This document shows positions 1 through 6,521 of a stretch of DNA of 8,219 nt, one piece after another. A program made the position numbers and the translations under genes. Each line of letters starts with the position of its first letter. Position 1 is the stretch's first letter. Source of the stretch: an uncultured Oscillospiraceae bacterium (GTDB lineage Bacteria > Bacillota > Clostridia > Oscillospirales > Oscillospiraceae); assembly GCA_937915075.1 (NCBI GenBank), contig CALDMA010000101.1, forward strand, positions 1-8,219. Direction: 5' to 3'. The notes under the pieces are model-generated. The model saw nothing but the letters and a program-made list of their open reading frames with translations, searched no databases and had not been told where the DNA came from.

Positions 1-1767
1 ATCGGCGAGCCGGGCGTCGGCAAGACGGCCATCGCCGAGGGCCTTGCCCAGCGCATCGCCGCGGGCGAGGTGCCATTCAAGCTCCGCAGCAAGGAGGTTT
101 ATCTCCTTGACCTCACCGCGCTCGTCGCCGGCACGCAGTTCCGCGGTCAGTTCGAGAGCCGCATGAAGGGCCTCATTGAGGAGATCCGCAAGCTCGGCAA
201 CATCATTCTCGTCATCGACGAGGTGCATAACATCGTCGGCGCGGGCGACGCCGAGGGCAGCATGAACGCCGCCAATATTCTCAAGCCCGCCCTTTCGCGC
301 GGAGAAATTCAGGTCATCGGCGCGACGACCTTCAACGAGTACCGTAAGCACATCGAGAAGGACACCGCGCTCGAGCGCCGCTTCCAGCCTGTCACGGTCA
401 ACGAGCCGAGCATGGAGGATACGCTCAAAATTCTCAAGGGCATCGCCCACTACTACGAGTCCTTCCACGGCGTGAAAATTCCCGACGGCATCCTGCGCCA
501 GGCGGTCGTGCTTTCCGAGCGCTACATCACCGACCGCTTCCTGCCGGACAAGGCCATCGACCTGATCGACGAGGCGTGCTCGGACATGAACCTGCACGAC
601 AAAAACATCAACCGCCGCATGGAGCTGCGCCGCGAGCTGGACGATTACGCCAAGGAACGCGAGCTGCTCGAGGCGGAGACGGAGAATCCCGACTTTGAGC
701 GCCTCGCTGAGCTGAAAAGTCTGGAGCTTCAGGCGCAGAGCGAGCTGGACGGCCTCTGCGCGCAGGGCGATCCCGAGCTGACGATGGACAATCTCGCCCG
801 CGTGATCGAGCTGTGGACAAAGATCCCCGCCAGCCGCATCCGCGAGGCCGAGTTCAAGCGCCTGAGCGAGCTGGCCGACCGCCTGAAAAAGCACATCATC
901 GGGCAGGACGAGGCCGTGGACGCGGTCGCCGCGGCCATCCGCCGCGGGCGCGTGGGCATCAGCCCGAAGCACAAGCCGGTGAGCTTCATTTTCGTCGGCC
1001 CCACCGGCGTGGGCAAGACGGAGCTGGTCAAGCAGCTTGCCGCCGACCTCTTCGATTCGCCCGACTCCCTCATCCGTCTCGATATGTCGGAGTTCATGGA
1101 GAAGCACTCCGTCTCGCGTCTCGTCGGCTCCCCTCCGGGCTACGTCGGCTACGACGAGGCCGGTCAGCTGACCGAAAAAATTCGCCGCAAGCCCTACGCC
1201 GTCATTCTCTTTGACGAGATCGAAAAGGCGCATCCGGACGTGCTGAACGTCCTGCTGCAGATCCTTGACGACGGCGAGGTGACCGACGCGCACGGCCGCA
1301 AGGTCAACTTTGAGAATACCGTCATCGTGATGACCTCCAACGCCGGCAGCGACCGCAAGGAGGGCAGCGTCGGCTTCGGCCGCAGCGTCAGCGAGCAGAA
1401 CCGCGAGCGCACGATGAAGGCGCTCGGCGAGTTCCTGCGTCCCGAGTTCATCAACCGCGTGGACGAGATCATCTGCTTCAATCGCCTCGACGAGAAGAAC
1501 TTCGTATCCATCGCCCGCATCATGCTCGACGAGCTGGCGGCCAGCCTGAAGGAGAAGGGCTTCACCTTCACCTACGACGATGCCGTCGCCGCGTATCTGG
1601 CGAACAAGTCCTACTCGCTCACCTACGGCGCGCGCAACCTGCGCCGCACCATCCAGAAGGAGCTGGAGGACGTCATTGCCACGCGCATCATCGACTCCTA
1701 CGACCACCCCGTCACGCAGCTGCGCGCCGTGATGAAGGACGGCGCGATCGACCTTTTGAGCCTATAA
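1..1767 (+). CDS. clpC: ClpC-like AAA+ ATPase (Clp protease ATP-binding subunit), 5' end outside window
   Basis: A Hsp100/Clp unfoldase, which uses ATP to unfold proteins and in ClpC-type members feeds them to the cytosolic ClpP peptidase. The frame is open from base 1, so 588 C-terminal residues are present and the N-terminal substrate domain is missing. Numbering from base 1: Walker A GEPGVGKT (2-9), Walker B with D73/E74, sensor and arginine finger LERRF (R126/R127), a short coiled-coil middle segment (about 200-256), second Walker A GPTGVGKT (333-340), Walker B D405/E406, PEFINR arginine finger (R486) and sensor-2 GARNLRR (R545 in GAR). The short middle domain fits ClpC/ClpE rather than ClpB, and VGF (457-459) sits where ClpC carries its ClpP-docking loop. 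The two genes downstream follow without a terminator, suggesting one operon. No mcsA/mcsB/ctsR genes are visible here. ClpC-like is well supported; exact orthology is not, because the N domain is missing. Confidence 0.9.
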   Translation: MGEPGVGKTAIAEGLAQRIAAGEVPFKLRSKEVYLLDLTALVAGTQFRGQFESRMKGLIEEIRKLGNIILVIDEVHNIVGAGDAEGSMNAANILKPALSRGEIQVIGATTFNEYRKHIEKDTALERRFQPVTVNEPSMEDTLKILKGIAHYYESFHGVKIPDGILRQAVVLSERYITDRFLPDKAIDLIDEACSDMNLHDKNINRRMELRRELDDYAKERELLEAETENPDFERLAELKSLELQAQSELDGLCAQGDPELTMDNLARVIELWTKIPASRIREAEFKRLSELADRLKKHIIGQDEAVDAVAAAIRRGRVGISPKHKPVSFIFVGPTGVGKTELVKQLAADLFDSPDSLIRLDMSEFMEKHSVSRLVGSPPGYVGYDEAGQLTEKIRRKPYAVILFDEIEKAHPDVLNVLLQILDDGEVTDAHGRKVNFENTVIVMTSNAGSDRKEGSVGFGRSVSEQNRERTMKALGEFLRPEFINRVDEIICFNRLDEKNFVSIARIMLDELAASLKEKGFTFTYDDAVAAYLANKSYSLTYGARNLRRTIQKELEDVIATRIIDSYDHPVTQLRAVMKDGAIDLLSL

Positions 1768-1792
1768 TAAAAAAGAAAAGGGGAGAGAGGAC

Positions 1793-2008
1793 ATGAAAAA
1801 TCCGTTCCGCAAGGACATTGAGCCGCGCTGCGCCTACTGCGCCCACGGCTCCGCGGTGAACGAGCGCGAGGTCGCCTGCTCGCGCAGGGGCGTGGTGGAC
1901 GGCAGCGACCACTGCCGCCATTTCCGCTACGATCCGCTGCGCCGCGTGCCGCCGCGGCCCGCCTCACTCGATCCCAAAGCGCACTCGCCGGAGGATTTTT
2001 CCCTCTGA
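1793..2008 (+). CDS. Small four-cysteine protein (71 aa), putative metal-binding, function unknown
   Basis: A 71-residue basic protein starting 25 bases after the Clp gene, with a purine-rich ribosome binding site (gggagagagg, 1781-1790) just upstream of the ATG. It has cysteines at 13, 16, 29 and 41 (CxxC-x12-C-x11-C) followed by CRHFRYDPLRRVPPR. The spacing resembles a small zinc ribbon or knuckle; the C-terminal third is proline-rich and probably unstructured. There is no signal peptide or membrane segment, so it should be cytosolic. Its position between an unfoldase and an iron-sulfur flavoprotein suggests co-transcription, but no function can be assigned. The Cys-rich character recalls McsA-type partners of ClpC only superficially, since it lacks the two CxxC pairs and the length of McsA. 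Coding status is supported by the ribosome binding site, the tight operon spacing and the Cys pattern. Confidence 0.8.
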   Translation: MKNPFRKDIEPRCAYCAHGSAVNEREVACSRRGVVDGSDHCRHFRYDPLRRVPPRPASLDPKAHSPEDFSL

Positions 2009-2030
2009 GAGTTATATAAAAAATGAAGAG

Positions 2031-2037
2031 AGAAGGA
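2031..2037 (+). promoter_or_regulatory. Ribosome binding site that decides the start of the EFR1 gene
   Basis: AGAAGGA lies 6 bases before the ATG at 2044. The in-frame ATG at 2023 has no comparable site upstream (gttatataaaa) and would place this motif inside the coding region, so 2044 is the preferred start. Confidence 0.7.
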
Positions 2038-2043
2038 CGCATC

Positions 2044-2865
2044 ATGGAGATCAAAACCGTTTACGCCGTCTATTTCAGCGCTACCGGAAGGACCCGCAAG
2101 GTCGTCACCACCCTGGCAAACGCCATCGCGCAGACTTTGGAGCTGCCGCTCGAGACCGTCGACTTCACCCTGCCCGCCGCGCGGGAGGAGACCTATGCCT
2201 TTACCGACAAGGACCTCGTGATCTTCGGCACGCCGACCTACGCCGGCAAGGTGCCCAACAAGCTCCTGCCCTTTGTGCAGACCGGCTTTGCCGGAAACGG
2301 CGCGCTTGCCGTACCGGTCGTGACCTTCGGCAACCGCAGCTTTGATAACTCCCTCGCTGAGCTGTGCGCGAGTCTGGAGAACGCGGGCTTCCACACCATC
2401 GCCGCCGGCGCGTTCGCCTGCCAGCACGCCTTTTCGGATACGTTGGCCGCGGGCCGTCCCGACCGCGAGGACATGACCGTGCTCGCGCAGCTCGGCGCGG
2501 CGGTCGTGACGAAGCTCGGCAAGATGACCGGGGTCCCCGCGCCCGTCGCCGTGGATGGCGACGCGGACGCGCCCTACTACCGTCCCCTCGGACTGGACGG
2601 CGAGCCGAAAAACTTCCTCAAGGCCAAGCCGCAGACCGACCGGAGCAAATGCACCGGCTGCGGCGTGTGCGCGGCGCTCTGCCCGATGGGCAGCATCAGC
2701 CGCGAGGACCCCGCCGAGGTCACGGGCGTGTGCATCAAGTGCCATGCCTGCGTGCGGAACTGCCCGACGGGCGCGAAGTATTTCGACGACGAAGCCTTCC
2801 TTTCACACAAGGCGATGCTCGAGCGCGACTACACCCGCCGCGCCGAGGATAAGCTCTTCCTGTAA
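2044..2865 (+). CDS. EFR1-type flavodoxin / 2[4Fe-4S] ferredoxin fusion protein
   Basis: A 273-residue cytosolic electron-transfer protein fusing an N-terminal flavodoxin-like domain to a C-terminal bacterial ferredoxin domain. The FMN phosphate-loop-like sequence is YFSATGRTRKV near the N terminus; further flavodoxin strands and loops are FGTPTYAGKVPNKLLPF and VVTFGNRSFDNSL. Two classic cluster-binding motifs follow: C203-x2-C206-x2-C209-x3-C213-P and C230-x2-C233-x2-C236-x3-C240-P, which would ligate two [4Fe-4S] clusters. This arrangement matches the EFR1 family common in anaerobic Clostridia, whose redox partners are mostly undefined. The start at 2044 is chosen on its ribosome binding site, trimming seven residues from the longest ORF. 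It is the last gene of the clp unit and is followed by a strong terminator. Family assignment is firm; the substrate or partner is unknown. Confidence 0.9.
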   Translation: MEIKTVYAVYFSATGRTRKVVTTLANAIAQTLELPLETVDFTLPAAREETYAFTDKDLVIFGTPTYAGKVPNKLLPFVQTGFAGNGALAVPVVTFGNRSFDNSLAELCASLENAGFHTIAAGAFACQHAFSDTLAAGRPDREDMTVLAQLGAAVVTKLGKMTGVPAPVAVDGDADAPYYRPLGLDGEPKNFLKAKPQTDRSKCTGCGVCAALCPMGSISREDPAEVTGVCIKCHACVRNCPTGAKYFDDEAFLSHKAMLERDYTRRAEDKLFL

Positions 2866-2872
2866 TGCAGCA

Positions 2873-2914
2873 AAAAAGGAGTCCCCTGTCCGTGCGGACA
2901 GGGGACTCCTTTTT
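2873..2914. terminator. Bidirectional intrinsic terminator between EFR1 gene and asnB
   Basis: A perfect 20-base inverted repeat (2873-2892 with 2895-2914) whose core is GGAGTCCCCTGTCCG. It is flanked by an A run on the left (2872-2877) and a T run on the right (2910-2914), so it gives a hairpin plus U tract on both strands. It lies 7 bases after the EFR1 stop and 60 bases beyond the convergent asnB stop, and should end both transcripts. Confidence 0.93.
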
Positions 2915-2974
2915 CATCACGGGGAAACGGCAAATAAGACCGCCGAGCATATCTTCGCTTTGAGCTTGTATCGC

Positions 2975-4558
2975 TCACACGCCGCTTGCGCCGTAGTTGG
3001 AGAGCACGCGGGCGGAGGGGTCCTTGACGTCGCAGCCCTCCCAGTCCTTGTTCGGCATCCAGAAGTCCTTGACCATCTCGGCCTGGCCGGGGTAATATTT
3101 CTCGAACAGCTCACGGTAGAGCAGGCTTTCCTTTGTGAACGGCGTCGCAAAGGGATACTGCTTCCGCTTTTCCTCGTACTCCTCGTCGGTGTACAGGCTC
3201 TCGGCGTACTCCTTGAGGTCATCCACCATCGAGTGGCCGACGGCGTCGGAGAAGGCGGCCTTCTGCCGCCAAAGGATATCCTCGGGCAGGATGCGGTCGG
3301 CGGCGAACGCCTCGCGCAGCAGGTACTTGCCCATGTGGTAGCTGTTGACCTTGAGCTTGGGGTCGATGCTCATGACGTACTTGACGAAATCAAGGTCGCC
3401 GAACGGCACGCGCGCCTCGATGGAGTTGACCGCGATGCAGCGGTCGGCGCGGAGCACGTCGTACATATACAGCTCGTCCACGCGCTTTTTCGCCTCCTGC
3501 TGGAAGGCCTCGGGCGAGGGCGCGAAGTCCGTGTACTTGTAGCCGAAGAGCTCGTCGGAGATCTCGCCCGTCATGAGCACGCGCACGTCGGTCTGCTCGT
3601 GGATGGCCTTGCAGCACAGGTACATACCCATGCTCGCGCGGATGGTGGTGATGTCGTAGGTGCCGAGCATGGCCACGACCTCCTCGAGCGAGGCGAGCAC
3701 CTGCTCGCGCGTCATGATGACCTCGGTGTGCTCGGCGCCGATGAAGTCGGCGACCTCGCGGGCATACTTGAGGTCGATGGGGTCGAGGTCCATGCCGATG
3801 GCAAAGGTGCGGATCCTCTTGCCGAGGAGCTTGGCGGAGATGGCGCAGACAAGGCTGGAATCCAGACCGCCGGAGAGCAGGAAGCCGAGCGGCGCGTCGG
3901 CGTCGAGCCGCTTTTCCACGCCCGCGATGAGCTTTTCGCGGATCTTTTTGCACACGGTGTCCAGGTCGTCTTTGGAGTATTCCGTCACCGTGGTGAGGTC
4001 GGCGTAGCGGACAAACTTGCCGTCGGCATAGTAGTGGCCCGGCGGGAAGGGCATGATGCGCTCGCACAGGCCGACGAGGTTCTTCGCCTCGCTGGCGAAG
4101 ATGATGCCGCCGTCGGCGAGGCAGCCGTAGAAGAGCGGACGGATGCCGATGGGGTCGCGCGCGGCGACGAGGCGGTCGGCCTTGGCGTCGTAGAGGATCA
4201 TGGCGAACTCGGCGTCGAGCTTGGCGAACATCTCCACGCCGTACTCGCGGTAGAGGGGGAGAATGAGCTCGCAGTCGGACTCGGACGCGAAGGTGTAGCC
4301 CTTGGCCTCCAGCTCCTTTTTGAGCGGGCGGAAGCCGTACAGCTCGCCGTTGCACACCGCCATGTCGCCGCCGAGGTGGAAGGGCTGCATCCCCTCCTCG
4401 TGCAGGCCCATGATGGCAAGGCGGTGGAAGCCGAGCATACCGCGGCCGGCCTTTTCCATCCGGCTCATGTCGGGACCGCGGGAAACGGTGCGGTCAAAGT
4501 AAGGACGGATCTCCTGCTCCGTCAGGGTGGGGGAATCAAAACCGATGATAGCGCACAT
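2975..4558 (-). CDS. asnB: Asparagine synthetase, glutamine-hydrolysing (AsnB)
   Basis: A cytosolic enzyme of 527 residues that makes asparagine from aspartate, glutamine and ATP. It begins Met-Cys-Ala-Ile-Ile-Gly-Phe, so Cys2 becomes the N-terminal nucleophile of the class II glutamine amidotransferase domain after Met removal. Other glutaminase residues are in place: R46 in HRLAIMG, N70-G71-E72 in NGELYG, and D95 in SESDCE. The synthetase domain carries the pyrophosphate loop SGGLDSS (229-235). The length is close to that of AsnB proteins such as E. coli's (about 550). The start at 4558 is fixed by Cys2 and by a GGAGGTG site 6 bases upstream; an ATG nine bases earlier overlaps that site. 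The T-box leader specific for tRNA-Asn independently supports asparagine rather than another amidation product. Its stop faces the clp operon across a shared terminator. Confidence 0.95.
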   Translation of the reverse strand: MCAIIGFDSPTLTEQEIRPYFDRTVSRGPDMSRMEKAGRGMLGFHRLAIMGLHEEGMQPFHLGGDMAVCNGELYGFRPLKKELEAKGYTFASESDCELILPLYREYGVEMFAKLDAEFAMILYDAKADRLVAARDPIGIRPLFYGCLADGGIIFASEAKNLVGLCERIMPFPPGHYYADGKFVRYADLTTVTEYSKDDLDTVCKKIREKLIAGVEKRLDADAPLGFLLSGGLDSSLVCAISAKLLGKRIRTFAIGMDLDPIDLKYAREVADFIGAEHTEVIMTREQVLASLEEVVAMLGTYDITTIRASMGMYLCCKAIHEQTDVRVLMTGEISDELFGYKYTDFAPSPEAFQQEAKKRVDELYMYDVLRADRCIAVNSIEARVPFGDLDFVKYVMSIDPKLKVNSYHMGKYLLREAFAADRILPEDILWRQKAAFSDAVGHSMVDDLKEYAESLYTDEEYEEKRKQYPFATPFTKESLLYRELFEKYYPGQAEMVKDFWMPNKDWEGCDVKDPSARVLSNYGASGV

Positions 4559-4564
4559 AAAAAG

Positions 4565-4571
4565 CACCTCC
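4565..4571 (-). promoter_or_regulatory. Ribosome binding site of asnB
   Basis: On the minus strand this reads GGAGGTG, 6 bases before the ATG at 4558. It overlaps the alternative ATG at 4567 and therefore rules that start out. It lies just after the T-box terminator U tract, so it is transcribed only on read-through. Confidence 0.85.
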
Positions 4572-4572
4572 G

Positions 4573-4621
4573 AATAAAATAAAAGCAGCGACGTCCTGTA
4601 AATTTTAGGACGAATCGCTGC
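4573..4621 (-). terminator. T-box-regulated terminator upstream of asnB
   Basis: On the minus strand GCAGCGA (4621-4615), a two-base bulge, and CGTCCT (4612-4607) pair with AGGACG (4597-4592) and TCGCTGC (4591-4585) across a nine-base loop. TTTTATTTTATT follows. The CGTCCT arm is shared with the antiterminator, giving the mutually exclusive switch typical of T-boxes. Confidence 0.92.
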
Positions 4622-4865
4622 GTATCCGTGGTGCCACCTAATTTGCCGATCGAAGATCGGCCCCTTTGCGGGGTTCCAACAAACCCCTGTGCCTTAACGC
4701 CGCACGCCGCGTCTTTCCTACCGGGCCGAAGCCGTTCAGATCGCTGCTCCCGAGTGTTATTCGCATGACCTCTGTGTATCGGGCTCCCACTGTCCCCGAC
4801 TCGCTGTGACCGAATGGCGCATGGTACTTGTCTCGATCTCTGCATTTCGCTTTATTGAATTGAAT
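4573..4865 (-). promoter_or_regulatory. T-box leader, tRNA-Asn responsive, controlling asnB
   Basis: A cis-acting RNA that senses uncharged tRNA and permits transcription of asnB. Read on the minus strand, Stem I closes with AGATCG (4839-4834) pairing CGATCT (4743-4738). Inside its 3' side is AAC (4758-4756), an Asn codon followed by a purine, in the expected specifier position. Two hairpins lie in the linker: GGGGTT/AACCCC and CCGATC-TTC-GATCGG. The T-box core is AGGTGGCACCACGG (4639-4626 region). TGGC (4636-4633) would pair with an acceptor end GCCA, matching the G discriminator of bacterial tRNA-Asn. The antiterminator TTAGG-[TGGCACC]-ACG (4641-4627) pairs with CGTCCTAA (4612-4605), which excludes the terminator. 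The 5' end is estimated from the promoter. The specifier call is by inspection, not by folding. Confidence 0.92.
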
Positions 4866-4871
4866 GAGTGA

Positions 4872-4900
4872 ATTATAGCCTTGCGTGAGCGAATCGTCAA
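4872..4900 (-). promoter_or_regulatory. Sigma-A promoter of the asnB T-box transcript
   Basis: On the minus strand TTGACG (4900-4895) and a perfect TATAAT (4877-4872) are separated by exactly 17 bases. Transcription should begin near 4865, about 26 bases before Stem I of the T-box. Confidence 0.88.
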
Positions 4901-4958
4901 TATGGCAGATATCCAACGTTTTGCACAAAAATTTTGCTGATTTTCGGCTGTTTGCACG

Positions 4959-4990
4959 AAAAGGGGCGGCCTGCCTTGGCAGACCGCCCC
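4959..4990 (-). terminator. Intrinsic terminator of ribU
   Basis: Arms of 13 bases (4963-4975 and 4978-4990) pair fully when one G-U wobble is allowed; on the minus strand the stem GGGGCGGTCTGCC is followed by TTTT (4962-4959). It lies 12 bases after the ribU stop and insulates ribU from the asnB promoter downstream. Confidence 0.88.
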
Positions 4991-5002
4991 GAAAGAGCCT
5001 TT

Positions 5003-5638
5003 TTACTTGTGCAGCAGGGGGGAGAGCGGCTTGTAGATCAAAAAGCACAGCGCCACGTCGAGCAGGCCCTTGAAGAGCGTGAAGGGCATATTTAACACGA
5101 GCAGGCATTCGAGCAGACCGTTGACCGAGGGACGGATGGCCCGGTACATCCCGATGATGGTCTCGAGCGGCAGGTGGTAGCACACGACGTAGGCGGGGTA
5201 GACCACGAAGTAGTTCAGCGGAACGGAGAGCGCCGCCATGAGCAGCGTGCCGATGACCGCGCCGAGCAGCGCGCCCCGGCGGGACTTATTGCGCCGGTAG
5301 ACAAAGCCGGCGGAGAAGGCGAACACCGCGCCCATGAGGAAATTGAACAGCTCGCCGACGTAGGCGGACGAGGTGCCGTGCAGCACGGCGAAGAGCAGGT
5401 TCTTCAGAAAGGCCACCACCACGCCATAGACGGGGCCGAGCGAGAATGCGGCCAGCAGCTCGGGAAGGTCGGAGATGTCGAGCTTGACAAAGGCGGGGAT
5501 GAGCGCGGGGATGGGGAACTCGATGAACATGAGCACGAAGGCGACGGCCGAGAGCATGGCGGTGACCGTTACCTTGTGCGTGCGGCTGCGGCCCGCGGCG
5601 CGGGCGGAGGGGATGGCGTTGACGTTGGGTTCGGACAT
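5003..5638 (-). CDS. ribU: Riboflavin ECF transporter S component (RibU-like)
   Basis: A 211-residue integral membrane substrate-binding subunit of an energy-coupling-factor transporter, predicted to capture riboflavin and work with shared EcfA/A'/T subunits encoded elsewhere. After a polar N terminus (1-22) come about six hydrophobic segments. The first contains A27-M-L-S-A31, the AxxxA motif through which S components dock on EcfT. The LDISDLPELLAAFSLGP stretch and the following KNLLFAVLHGTSS are typical of RibU. The length fits the family (about 190-210). The start at 5638 has an AGGAG site 9 bases upstream (5652-5648); the longer in-frame ORF to 5839 would run into the FMN riboswitch. The riboswitch upstream independently points to a flavin substrate. 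It is a single-gene unit with its own promoter and terminator. Confidence 0.93.
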   Translation of the reverse strand: MSEPNVNAIPSARAAGRSRTHKVTVTAMLSAVAFVLMFIEFPIPALIPAFVKLDISDLPELLAAFSLGPVYGVVVAFLKNLLFAVLHGTSSAYVGELFNFLMGAVFAFSAGFVYRRNKSRRGALLGAVIGTLLMAALSVPLNYFVVYPAYVVCYHLPLETIIGMYRAIRPSVNGLLECLLVLNMPFTLFKGLLDVALCFLIYKPLSPLLHK

Positions 5639-5645
5639 GAAAAAA

Positions 5646-5709
5646 CACTCCTTTTGTTCATTTTCCTTGAAAGAACGAGTCTTCCAAGGTGCATGACGCA
5701 AAAAGAGCG
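5646..5709 (-). promoter_or_regulatory. Possible Shine-Dalgarno sequestering helix below the FMN aptamer
   Basis: On the minus strand CGCTCTTTTTG (5709-5699) can pair over 11 positions, two of them G-U, with CAAAAGGAGTG (5656-5646), which contains the ribU ribosome binding site. A small hairpin CTTGGAAG/CTTTCAAG is enclosed between the arms. No hairpin with a U tract is evident between aptamer and start codon, so translational control is the simplest reading. This is inference from pairing by eye. Confidence 0.45.
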
Positions 5710-5739
5710 AGGGAATTGCGTGGTAACAGCGCGCAGCAC

Positions 5740-5854
5740 ATCTTCTCTCATCCGGACTGTGACCGTCGGTTCCGGAATCGCACCGGATCGTGCGGCAAAA
5801 ATGCCGCTTGCGGACTATACCGCCGGTGGGGAATTTCACCCCGCCTCGAAGACC
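5740..5854 (-). promoter_or_regulatory. FMN riboswitch (RFN element) controlling ribU
   Basis: The minus strand carries the conserved RFN blocks in order: GGGGTGAAATTCCCC, ACCGGCGGTATAGTCCGC, a variable hairpin AAGCGGCATTTTTGCCGC, GATCCGGTGCGATTCCGG, ACCGACGGTCACAGTCCGG and ATGAGAGAAGA. The outer P1 helix forms between GTCTTC at the 5' end and GAAGAT at the 3' end. FMN binding should reduce expression of the riboflavin importer when flavin is plentiful. It ends about 100 bases before the ribU start. Confidence 0.96.
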
Positions 5855-5874
5855 AGTATTTCAAGCTTGGCTAA

Positions 5875-5903
5875 AGCATAGCACAGTGCTGGGAAAAATG
5901 CAA
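5875..5903 (-). promoter_or_regulatory. Sigma-A promoter of ribU
   Basis: On the minus strand TTGCAT (5903-5898) and TATGCT (5880-5875) are 17 bases apart, with TGC directly before the -10 box (extended -10). Transcription would start near 5868, about 14 bases before the FMN aptamer. Confidence 0.7.
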
Positions 5904-5918
5904 GAGGAAAAACAACAC

Positions 5919-5947
5919 TTTACAAATAAAAACGAGTGTTCTATAAT
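5919..5947 (+). promoter_or_regulatory. Sigma-A promoter of the SLOG-family gene
   Basis: TTTACA (5919-5924) and a perfect TATAAT (5942-5947) are separated by 17 bases. The predicted start of transcription near 5954 leaves a leader of about 18 bases. It is back-to-back with the ribU promoter; the two -35 boxes are 15 bases apart. Confidence 0.85.
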
Positions 5948-5971
5948 AGAGAGGAAACGACGAGGGGAGGG

Positions 5972-6484
5972 ATGCGCGTGCGCGGAAAACCGGTGAGCTG
6001 CTGCTTCACGGGCCACCGCCCGGCAAAGCTGCCGTGGGGGACGGACGAGAGCGACGAGCGCTGTCTGCGGCTCAAGGCGCGGCTGCGCGAGGTGATCGCC
6101 CGGGCTGTGGAGGACGGCTACACGCACTTTATCTGCGGCATGGCGGAGGGCTGCGATCTCTACTGCGCCGAGGCGGTGCTGGCGCTGCGCGAGCGGCACG
6201 GCGAGGTGACGCTCGAGGCGGCGATCCCCTGCCCGACGCAGGCGGATGGCTGGAGCGCGGCACAGCGCGAGCGCTACCGCCGTATTCTGGAGCAGTGCGA
6301 CTACGAGACGATGGTGCAGGAGCGCTACACGCGCGAGTGTATGCAGCGGCGCAACCGCTACATGGTCGATCACTCCGACCTGCTCATCGCCGTGCACGAC
6401 GGTTTGCCCGGCGGTACGCGCTACACCATCGAATACGCCTTGCGCCGCGGCGTGAACATCATCGACGTGCCCATCGAGGAATAG
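5972..6484 (+). CDS. SLOG-family protein (DUF1273, YpsA-like)
   Basis: A 170-residue cytosolic protein of the DUF1273/YpsA branch of the SLOG (SMF/DprA-LOG) Rossmann-like superfamily, thought to bind nucleotides or nucleotide-derived ligands; no reaction is established. Characteristic motifs: FTGHRPAKLPWG (12-23), GMAEGCD (56-62), PCPTQADGW (86-94) and a C-terminal GGTRYTIEYALRRG from 147 with the GGT glycines. B. subtilis YpsA has been linked to cell division, but that role cannot be transferred from sequence alone. The ATG at 5972 is used; the GGAGG core (5966-5970) lies only 1 base before it, so the in-frame GTG at 5978 (7-base spacing) may be the real start. An upstream ATG at 5936 is excluded because it precedes the promoter's -10 box. 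It is monocistronic, with its own promoter and terminator. Confidence 0.9.
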   Translation: MRVRGKPVSCCFTGHRPAKLPWGTDESDERCLRLKARLREVIARAVEDGYTHFICGMAEGCDLYCAEAVLALRERHGEVTLEAAIPCPTQADGWSAAQRERYRRILEQCDYETMVQERYTRECMQRRNRYMVDHSDLLIAVHDGLPGGTRYTIEYALRRGVNIIDVPIEE

Positions 6485-6485
6485 A

Positions 6486-6512
6486 AAAAGGACGGCGCAA
6501 GGCCGTCCTTTT
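6486..6512. terminator. Bidirectional intrinsic terminator between SLOG and EamA genes
   Basis: AAAAGGACGGC (6486-6496) pairs perfectly with GCCGTCCTTTT (6502-6512) across a five-base loop, with an A run to the left and a T run to the right. It sits between two convergent genes, 2 bases after the SLOG stop and 10 bases past the end of the transporter gene. Confidence 0.9.
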
Positions 6513-6521
6513 CTGTTTTCT

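Noticed and set aside
2555..4582. A 675-codon open frame on the plus strand
   Set aside because: It lies almost entirely antisense to asnB and arises from GC-rich codon usage. The asnB frame has all family motifs, an SD and a T-box leader; this one has no recognisable domain and crosses the EFR1 end and the terminator.
4638..5183. A 181-codon minus-strand frame through the asnB leader
   Set aside because: It overlaps the ribU 3' end, its terminator, the asnB promoter and the T-box, all of which explain the sequence better.
5639..5839. N-terminal extension of ribU up to 5839
   Set aside because: It would translate most of the FMN aptamer. The ATG at 5638 has an SD and gives the normal RibU length.
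5174..5881. A 235-codon open frame on the plus strand
   Set aside because: Antisense to ribU and to the FMN riboswitch, with low-complexity Gly/Glu/Asp/His composition typical of a shadow frame.
5936..5971. Earlier ATG for the SLOG gene at 5936
   Set aside because: It lies upstream of the TATAAT box and so before the predicted transcription start; the family motif starts just after 5972.
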